Of a stretch of 15,856 bases of DNA, positions 7,104 through 13,358 are shown piece after piece (the first letter of the stretch is position 1; the number at the start of each line of letters is the position of its first letter). This DNA comes from JANQLU01 sp964434955 (GTDB taxonomy: Bacteria > Planctomycetota > Planctomycetia > Pirellulales > Pirellulaceae), in the NCBI GenBank assembly GCA_964434955.1, contig CAYSXI010000125.1:1-15856 (forward strand). The letters run 5' to 3'. A program made the position numbers and the translations under genes. The notes below the pieces were generated by a model. That model did no database searches. It saw only the letters and a list, made by a program, of their open reading frames with translations, and had not been told where the DNA came from.

Positions 7104-7183
7104 TTGAAAAATTCTGTAACAACGTGGGCGATCCGGGATTAGTAGCCGTTGAACGAAGATGACTAGCTAATAACCCGAAGCGG

Positions 7184-8677
7184 ATGAGAAAAATGCCGGC
7201 AAAACCGACGAAAAACAACCCGGATCCAAAGAACCAGAACACGGCATTTAAGGGCGGCGGAGATCCCGGTTTCGTCCTTGAATTGGGACTTCAAAACGAA
7301 TCTGATCCGCATTCGGGCCAACATCCCAATGACGATTTTCCTTCCGCAGAAAAGTTAAAAACTGCCTTTCCGCAACTTGAAATCCTGGAAGTGATCGGTG
7401 CCGGAGGGATGGGTGTCGTTTATCGAGCACGACAAAGATCACTCGATCGGTTTGTCGCATTAAAAATTGTCAAACCGGACTTGTCGTCGGATCCGGCCTT
7501 CGTTGAGAGGTTCTCACGTGAGGCGCGGGCGATGGCGCGCCTGAGTCATCCGAACATTGTTTCGGTTTATGACTTCGGAACGACGGACGGTATGTGCTTT
7601 TTGATCATGGAATTTGTCGACGGTCTGAATCTGCGGCAGATTCACAGCAGCAAAAAGCTGAGACCTCATGACGCGTTGTCGCTGATACCAAGAATTTGTG
7701 ATGCGCTTCAGTATGCCCACGATCAGAATGTGGTTCACCGGGACATCAAGCCCGAGAATATTTTGATCACCGAACAGGGCGAGCCAAAGATCGCGGATTT
7801 CGGTCTCGCAAAACTGATCGGAGAAGAAAACTCCTTGATGGGATTGACCGAGACCCGTCAAGCTCTCGGGACGCCGCGATATCTGGCGCCGGAACAGATG
7901 GACCAACCTCTGGAAGTTGATCATCGCGCCGATATTTTTTCCCTGGGCGTGGTTTTCTACGAGATGTTGACCGGTCAGATTCCTTTGGGGAGATTTGCGC
8001 CACCATCCGAACTGGCAGCGATCGACCGACGGTTGGATGATGTCGTTCTGCGAGCCATGGAGCGCGATCGACATCTGCGATACCAACATGCGCGAGAACT
8101 CGAGTCGGATATTCGTTCAATTCACCATGCGGACCAAGGCGGTTCGACTTATCCTGTCGAAAAACCCATTCTTGAGAAAACGGGTGCGGGAAAAAATTTA
8201 GCCGGTCAGAATTCACCTGGGGTCCAAAAGCGCAGTTTTTGTTACTTGACCGCCGTTGGAATGTTGCTGTCACCATTTGGAATCATCATGGCGGGACTCA
8301 TGATGATCGTAGTTCCAGACAGTCCGGAAACCAGTTCGGATTCATTCCTGATGTTTCAAACATTGGCCAAGTTCCTTTTGCTGCCGCTTGGAATCATTTC
8401 CCCTTTTGCTTGTACCATGCTTGGAGCTGTCAGCGTTTATCGAATTCGGGCTTCGCGCGGGCGGGTTTACGGAATGCCATTCGCCGTAGCGGTGATGTTG
8501 TTGTATCCACTTCTGGTGATGGATGGGATCATCCTCGCCATCATCCCTTTTCAGCAAAACCTGCCAACGCTACTTCTTTTGCTGATTGGGCTGGTCGTCG
8601 TGTTTGTCTTGGACATCGTGATCTATGGACTCGTGCTTTGGCTTGTGACGAGAAACAGGCAAATCGACTTTGCTTAG
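7184..8677 (+). CDS. membrane-anchored Hanks-type serine/threonine protein kinase
   Basis: This 497-residue protein has a polar N-terminal arm (1-60), a complete kinase domain (about 66-315) and a membrane C-terminus. Visible catalytic elements are the glycine loop GAGGMGVVY (72-80), K94 in VALKIV, E113 in SREARAM, HRDIKPEN (185-192; catalytic D187, N192), DFG (205-207), the LAPEQM motif (234-239) and D250 in HRADIFSLGVVFYEML. All key residues are kept, so it should be active. After a linker (316-350) there are about four transmembrane helices (about 354-378, 396-420, 430-455, 462-488). Most bacterial kinases of this class have one helix and an external sensor; here the multi-helix bundle may itself be the sensor. 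The gene follows the sigma factor by 80 bases, probably in the same operon. The start is ATG at 7184; ATG at 7193 is also possible. Confidence 0.95.
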   Translation: MRKMPAKPTKNNPDPKNQNTAFKGGGDPGFVLELGLQNESDPHSGQHPNDDFPSAEKLKTAFPQLEILEVIGAGGMGVVYRARQRSLDRFVALKIVKPDLSSDPAFVERFSREARAMARLSHPNIVSVYDFGTTDGMCFLIMEFVDGLNLRQIHSSKKLRPHDALSLIPRICDALQYAHDQNVVHRDIKPENILITEQGEPKIADFGLAKLIGEENSLMGLTETRQALGTPRYLAPEQMDQPLEVDHRADIFSLGVVFYEMLTGQIPLGRFAPPSELAAIDRRLDDVVLRAMERDRHLRYQHARELESDIRSIHHADQGGSTYPVEKPILEKTGAGKNLAGQNSPGVQKRSFCYLTAVGMLLSPFGIIMAGLMMIVVPDSPETSSDSFLMFQTLAKFLLLPLGIISPFACTMLGAVSVYRIRASRGRVYGMPFAVAVMLLYPLLVMDGIILAIIPFQQNLPTLLLLLIGLVVVFVLDIVIYGLVLWLVTRNRQIDFA

Positions 8678-8718
8678 GTGGAGGCAAAAGATCACAGATT
8701 TGCAAGACGCTTGTGGAA

Positions 8719-9747
8719 TCATTTTAGTCGTTTCCGCTTGCGAACCAGTTCGTCTCGATCTTTGGCCAGGATGTGTCCGGCTCTGGCGTTTCGTTCGATG
8801 ACGTTCCAGCGGTTCCTCGATAGCTGGCCAATCAAGAATTCACAGCGACTCGATTTTTCGTCAATTGAAATACCTGCCTTGCGGTTGTTGTAGGCACGAA
8901 TATCGACGAGGCAATCACGTCCGTAGACGTGGGCTCCATTCCCGTTCTCGTAAGAAACACAGGATTCGAGCTGACAGTCATCGACATCCCAAAATTGAAA
9001 TCCGTTCGTGCGATTTTGATAGGCCTCACAATCAATCAATTTGTTTTGGCGGTTGAGGACCTTCTGTTTTTCTTTGTCCGCGTTTTTGATGACAAATCCA
9101 CCGTCGTAATTTTCAAACGCTTTGCAATCCACCATCCAGCAATTCTGGCAGGTGGCCCAATCCATGCCGTCGCTATTCACCGCAAATGGGCGTTCTTCGA
9201 AATGAAGACAGAGCCTCGGTGCACCCGGCATGGGAGCCTCGCCGGCGGGCTTGCCATCCTGAAATCCATTTTTTGAAAACTCGCATCGGTAACCCACACC
9301 ATTCATCGAACTTTTCGGTTTGGAGTCAACCTTGAATCCATCCATGGTTGCGAATTGTGACTTGCACTCGTCCATGAACCAGTTCTCCACGCCTTCGAAC
9401 CAGATTCCGAAGTGAATGGAGGTTCGAAAGCTACGCACCTCTCGAAGCACGGCGTTCTTGCATTCCTTGAACACAATACCGGCTTGGTGGACACGCGGTG
9501 TGTAGTTAAGCCCATACTGCGTCACGTTTTGAAATTTCACATTGTCGGCCTGAACTTCGATCGACCGCCACCACTTTCCGGGCGTGACGGAACCTTCGTA
9601 TTTCAATTCAACATTATGAAACTCGGTTCCTTCCTTTTTGACTTGAAGGCAAGGCGCATTCCAGTCCGCGCCATCGGCAACAACAAAGGTCGTGTCCTTG
9701 ACGTATTGAGGGCAAAGGTAGGGCTCGGTGATTCGTTTGGTGATCAT
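8719..9747 (-). CDS. right-handed parallel beta-helix protein, polysaccharide-lyase-like
   Basis: The 342-residue product is built of repeated coils of about 20-25 residues with Cys/Asn ladder positions: VDCKAFENYDGGFVIKN, IDCEAYQNRTNGFQFWD, ESCVSYENGNGAHVYG and DIRAYNNRKAGISID. This is the pattern of the right-handed parallel beta-helix of pectate-lyase-like enzymes. NSDGMDW and the NxxNGFxF-type coils superficially recall family PL9 lyases, but no catalytic set can be confirmed. The C-terminus is basic (RDELVRKRKRLK). There is no signal peptide at the ATG used (9747) and no ribosome-binding site. Protein-like sequence continues in the same phase upstream, interrupted by a TGA at 9781-9783, so the gene may be 5'-damaged. 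It converges with the kinase gene (41-base gap), so it is probably transcribed separately. Confidence 0.8.
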   Translation of the reverse strand: MITKRITEPYLCPQYVKDTTFVVADGADWNAPCLQVKKEGTEFHNVELKYEGSVTPGKWWRSIEVQADNVKFQNVTQYGLNYTPRVHQAGIVFKECKNAVLREVRSFRTSIHFGIWFEGVENWFMDECKSQFATMDGFKVDSKPKSSMNGVGYRCEFSKNGFQDGKPAGEAPMPGAPRLCLHFEERPFAVNSDGMDWATCQNCWMVDCKAFENYDGGFVIKNADKEKQKVLNRQNKLIDCEAYQNRTNGFQFWDVDDCQLESCVSYENGNGAHVYGRDCLVDIRAYNNRKAGISIDEKSSRCEFLIGQLSRNRWNVIERNARAGHILAKDRDELVRKRKRLK

Positions 9748-9783
9748 CGTTGGCAGTCCATTGTCGAATGAGTGGGGGCCTCA

Positions 9784-9990
9784 ACCATTGCTCATTATAG
9801 TGCTCGCCCTTGGCATTGCATTCCGATTCAAAGTTTGCTGCGTCGTAAAATCGGCGACGGTGGCGACAGCAAAATTTTGCAAATTCGGAAATGGACCCGC
9901 TATCAAGTTTTTGTTTTCGCAATAAATCTCGATTGGATTGTCGCTCCCGGCCACCCCATCGCAAATGATCTTGAAAGACGAATTCGTTAT
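9784..9990 (-). pseudogene. protein-like open stretch upstream of and in phase with the beta-helix gene
   Basis: Reading the minus strand in the beta-helix frame, 69 codons are open between TGA at 9991-9993 and TGA at 9781-9783. The translation looks like real protein (for example SSFKIICDGVAGSDNPIEIY, then CENKNLIAGPFPNLQNFAVA), while the other two frames here are Arg-rich or stop-rich. After the TGA the same frame continues GPHSFDNGLPT directly into the M of the annotated beta-helix gene. I infer an N-terminal part of the beta-helix gene broken by nonsense mutations, or a remnant of a neighbouring gene. It has no normal start codon or ribosome-binding site. Confidence 0.4.
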
Positions 9991-10030
9991 TCAATGAACG
10001 GATACCAACCTCATTTTTTCGAGTGATGAC

Positions 10031-11878
10031 ATGGCCAAGAAGAAGCAATCGATCCGAAATGCAGCCCGGACAAAAAATACCCGTCGAAATCCGGTTCTCA
10101 GTGATTGTCAGGTTCGGAGCCAGGAGCGGCTCGAGCAAGCGGCAGCTACTCCCGATGCACGATTTCACAAAGGCCTGGAGCATGACGCGGCAGGCCAAGT
10201 CAATGGTCCGCAATTTCGCTACATGATCGAGAACCTGAAGGCGCTTAATGCGGATCCAAAGAACGCGGCAAAAAGTGGTTTCCAGCTGCGACGCAATCGA
10301 GACGATCAAATTCGGCAATTCGTGAATCCACAATCCGGCTGGGCGACCGACTCGGAGTTGTCGGATCCTTGCTGCTTCACTATCCCCGTCCCGCCTTCTC
10401 TCGATTCCGAGTTCGCTGCCGCCGAAGCCATCGAAGACTATTGGATGTCGCTGCTTAGAGACAAACCATTCATCGAATGGGAGAACGACCGTGATATCGC
10501 TGCTGCAGCCAATGAGTTGAGCGACTACCGGCTTTATGTAAATGCAAACGATCCCAACGGCGACCCGAATGGAACTGCCGGTTTTCAGGCAATCGCGCTG
10601 AATCATCGAAATGTTTTTCGCGGGGGTGAACTTAAACGGTACGCCAATCCGAACGCCGGTATCTCGGAATCGATTGGCCCGTACATATCACAATTCTTGT
10701 TGCAGGAAATTCCTTTCGGGACGTTGCGGATTCCCCAGCGTTTCGTTCATGCTTCGCCGGGAATCGATTACATGCGCGAATGGGGTGAATGGCTGGCCGT
10801 TCAAAACGGTGAAAGGCGAAACCCAAGCCAGAATCTCATTGGGGAAAACAGCCCTGAACTCAGGCGGTACATGGCGACGATGAGAGACTTGGCAACCTAT
10901 GTTCACTTTGATCAGCTGTATCAAGCCTACCTCAATGCGGCACTCATTCTTCTTGGCAACGGCTATCCTGTTAACCAGGGCAACCCTTACGGCCCCGGTT
11001 GCTCGACGATGGGCGATGGACAAACTCAAAGCCGAGCGTACACAGAAGAAGTCGAAGCGTTCTGCAAAAGAAGCAAAGCCGAGCCCAACTGCAAGATGAT
11101 CTATCCCGATCAGGAAGGCTTTGGAACCTTCGGTGGGCCCCAAGTGCTTTCGCTGGTGACCGAAGTTGCAACCAGGGCGCTGAAAGCGGTTTGGCGGCAA
11201 AAGTGGACGCTGCTTCGCTTGCGGCCCGAAGCTTACGCCGGTCTCGTCGAGCGCGCGATCGGAAACACGCATCAGCCCTTTGATGGATTTTCCCGCCATG
11301 TATTGCAGACGCTTCGCAACAGTGAAGCCATTGAGCGGACTCGATTTGGAAGAAGGGGCTGCCGCTGGAATTCCGATTCGAATGCCCTCCTGCCCATGGC
11401 TTTTCCAGAAGGATCGCCAACGCATCCAGCCTATGGCGCAGGTCACGCGACGGTCGCTGGTGCTTGCGTGACCGTGCTCAAAGCATTCTTTAATGGAAGC
11501 GCGGTATTCAATAACCCGGTCCAGGCATCCGCCTGCGGTCGTAAACTTGTCTGTTACTCGGACGCGGACGCCAATCAGATGACGGTCGAACTGGAGCTGA
11601 ACAAGCTGGCCGCCAATATCTCCATTGGCCGCGACATGGCTGGCGTTCATTGGCGAAGCGACTACACCCAAAGTGTGTTGCTGGGACAACGTGTCGCGAT
11701 CGACATGCTCTATCGGCAAAAGGACACCTACACCGAGTCTTGGGCGTTTCACTTTACTAGTTTCGGCGGCAAAGCGGTTCGCATCGATGAACGGGGAATT
11801 CATTTCAACGGAAAGTGTTTTAGTGATTCACCAACCAACGGCTGCGGATTGGCAGAATTTCTTTTGACCGTCATCTGA
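10031..11878 (+). CDS. vanadium-dependent haloperoxidase-type enzyme (PAP2/VHPO superfamily)
   Basis: The 615-residue protein has the size and motifs of the bromoperoxidase branch of vanadium haloperoxidases. These enzymes oxidise halides with hydrogen peroxide at a bound vanadate. Vanadate-binding motifs are visible: K391 and R398 in RQKWTLLRLRPE (Kx6RP), PEGSPTHPAYGAGHA (459-473, with G471-H472) and R534/H540 in SIGRDMAGVHWRSD. Spacings agree with the known family (Lys-Arg 7 apart; Arg-His 6 apart). The position before GH, usually Ser (SGH), is Ala470 here. There is no signal peptide or Tat motif, so a cytoplasmic location is likely unless export is by another route. The ribosome-binding site is weak (GAGTGA upstream). 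It is divergent from the beta-helix gene and precedes the Gfo/Idh gene by about 200 bases, which appears to have its own promoter. Non-halogenating phosphatase activity is possible in this superfamily. Confidence 0.9.
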   Translation: MAKKKQSIRNAARTKNTRRNPVLSDCQVRSQERLEQAAATPDARFHKGLEHDAAGQVNGPQFRYMIENLKALNADPKNAAKSGFQLRRNRDDQIRQFVNPQSGWATDSELSDPCCFTIPVPPSLDSEFAAAEAIEDYWMSLLRDKPFIEWENDRDIAAAANELSDYRLYVNANDPNGDPNGTAGFQAIALNHRNVFRGGELKRYANPNAGISESIGPYISQFLLQEIPFGTLRIPQRFVHASPGIDYMREWGEWLAVQNGERRNPSQNLIGENSPELRRYMATMRDLATYVHFDQLYQAYLNAALILLGNGYPVNQGNPYGPGCSTMGDGQTQSRAYTEEVEAFCKRSKAEPNCKMIYPDQEGFGTFGGPQVLSLVTEVATRALKAVWRQKWTLLRLRPEAYAGLVERAIGNTHQPFDGFSRHVLQTLRNSEAIERTRFGRRGCRWNSDSNALLPMAFPEGSPTHPAYGAGHATVAGACVTVLKAFFNGSAVFNNPVQASACGRKLVCYSDADANQMTVELELNKLAANISIGRDMAGVHWRSDYTQSVLLGQRVAIDMLYRQKDTYTESWAFHFTSFGGKAVRIDERGIHFNGKCFSDSPTNGCGLAEFLLTVI

Positions 11879-12014
11879 TCGAATCCCTTCCCATCGAAAG
11901 GCGAACATGAACTGATCGACGACTTGGTCAACCAAACTAGCTGACGCCCCAAATGTTTCACGAATTGGAAATCCACGGTTTCTGGCTCGAGAAATTTCCG
12001 GGCGTCATTTTTTG

Positions 12015-12020
12015 TATACT
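12015..12020 (+). promoter_or_regulatory. candidate -10 element TATACT for the Gfo/Idh gene
   Basis: TATACT matches the TATAAT consensus at five of six positions and lies 54 bases before the ATG at 12075. There is no good -35 hexamer at 16-18 bases spacing (the 11991-11998 region is GAAATTTC), so an activator or an alternative sigma factor might be needed. A transcript starting near 12027 would exclude the in-frame TTG at 12012, which supports the start at 12075. Confidence 0.35.
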
Positions 12021-12074
12021 GATCTGAATCAGTCGGGTGTATTAAGTCCAAATCGAAAGTTGTGGGGGCCCGCC

Positions 12075-13313
12075 ATGGAAACAGAATTCCAGACGAATTC
12101 GTTGAGCCAGCAAAGCAAAGCTGAAAACAAGACAAGGCGAAGCTTTCTCAATGCTTCGTGCGCGGCCGTTCCCGCGGGTGCTTTAATGACTCAAACGGTG
12201 TCCGCGTTCAGCGCCGAAAACTCCAAGAAGCAGATTCGATTGGCAGTCGCCGGCGGCGGTTTTGGAGCGACCCACCATTGGCACGAACATCCACAGTGCA
12301 AGGTCACCGCAGTGACCGATCTTGTCAAAGAACGTCAGGCGGCGCTGGCCAAACAATACCGGTGCGAAAACGTCTATCCATCTTTGGAAAAAATGCTCGA
12401 GAACGGGAGCGACCAGTTTGATGCGGTTGCTGTTTTTACTGATGCCCCGAGCCACGCAAAACATGCCATCCGATGCATGGAAAATGGAAAACATGTCGTC
12501 AGCGCTTGCCCGGCTGGAATTGCAATCGAAGAGCTGAAAGAACTGGTTGCAGCCCAGAAGAAAACAAAGCTCAAGTACATGATGCACGAGTCGAGCTACT
12601 ACCGGCAACCTTGCATTGCGGCGCGGGAAGCTTTCGAAGCCGGTGAGTTTGGCCGTATTTGTTTTTCGGAGGTTGAATATTATCACCCGGGCATTGGAGC
12701 GAAACGAAACTCGCTTTCGCGATGGCAAGGTTTAAAGTCCTGGCGCTATGGATTTCCGCCGATGCTCTATCCGACGCATTCGCTCGGGCTGCTTGTCGGG
12801 GTAACCGGTGAGCGAATTGTCAAAGTTTCATGCGTGGGTCAACGTATCGGCGACGATTTTCCGAAGCCCAGCGAGAACCAGTATCGCAATCCGTTTGATA
12901 ACGAGATTGCGATTGGCCAGACTGACAAAGGGAATGTTTGCCGGTTCGCGGTCTGCTGGAATATTGCCGCCCATGGTGAACGCGGACAGTGGTTGGGCGA
13001 AAAGATGTCATGTTTCATGAACAATTCCGCCGGCCAACCGCAAGCTCAACGCAAGCTGCATGGCGGTTGGAAGAAGTGGGACGTTCCCAACTTCTGGAAT
13101 ACGGATCGCCTTCCTAAGCCGATGCGCCATAACAGCGGACATGGCGGCAGCTCGGCGTTTCTTTGTGCCGAGTTCATCAACGCACTCCTGGAAGACAGGG
13201 AGCCGTCCGTGGGGCTTTCCGAGTCCATCGCAATGACCGCGCCCGGTATCATCGCTCACGAGTCGGCAATGAAAGGCGGGATTCAACTCAAGGTCCCAAA
13301 CCTGATGGGTTAG
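12075..13313 (+). CDS. Gfo/Idh/MocA-family oxidoreductase-like protein with Tat signal, EKP motif absent
   Basis: Start chosen at ATG 12075 (412 residues). This leaves a normal Tat signal: K-T-R21-R22-S-F-L followed by the hydrophobic NASCAAVPAGALMTQTVSAFSA. The Rossmann domain begins IRLAVAGGGFGA (GxGxxG-like, 60-65). The usual catalytic-lysine motif of the family (GKHVxxEKPLA) reads GKHVVSACPAG here (around residues 139-148), so the Glu-Lys pair is missing. The C-terminal substrate domain ends with HNSGHGGSSAFLCAEFINAL and a typical SAMKGG motif. Exported proteins of this family are very numerous in planctomycetes and are thought to act on sugars or sugar derivatives. Here, loss of the catalytic lysine suggests altered chemistry or a binding role. 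The gene converges with the RTX gene, with 45 bases between stops. Confidence 0.9.
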   Translation: METEFQTNSLSQQSKAENKTRRSFLNASCAAVPAGALMTQTVSAFSAENSKKQIRLAVAGGGFGATHHWHEHPQCKVTAVTDLVKERQAALAKQYRCENVYPSLEKMLENGSDQFDAVAVFTDAPSHAKHAIRCMENGKHVVSACPAGIAIEELKELVAAQKKTKLKYMMHESSYYRQPCIAAREAFEAGEFGRICFSEVEYYHPGIGAKRNSLSRWQGLKSWRYGFPPMLYPTHSLGLLVGVTGERIVKVSCVGQRIGDDFPKPSENQYRNPFDNEIAIGQTDKGNVCRFAVCWNIAAHGERGQWLGEKMSCFMNNSAGQPQAQRKLHGGWKKWDVPNFWNTDRLPKPMRHNSGHGGSSAFLCAEFINALLEDREPSVGLSESIAMTAPGIIAHESAMKGGIQLKVPNLMG

Positions 13314-13358
13314 TCGGCATTCCCGGAAAGTACGATGCGCTGCCAGATCCAAGGCGGG

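Noticed and set aside
9614..10606. Long minus-strand open frame (330 codons) overlapping the haloperoxidase start and the beta-helix gene
   Set aside because: Its translation is Arg/Cys-rich without domains and lies antisense to the well-supported haloperoxidase; it is a shadow frame.
10688..11803. Long minus-strand open frame (371 codons) inside the haloperoxidase gene
   Set aside because: Fully antisense to a gene with clear catalytic motifs, and no recognisable features of its own.
11927..11938. Short inverted repeat TTGGTCAACCAA after the haloperoxidase gene
   Set aside because: Only four to five base pairs with a tiny loop and no T-tract; not a supported terminator.
12012..12074. Upstream TTG start for the Gfo/Idh gene, adding 21 residues
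   Set aside because: It would put extra sequence before the Tat signal and overlaps a likely -10 element; ATG at 12075 is more sensible.
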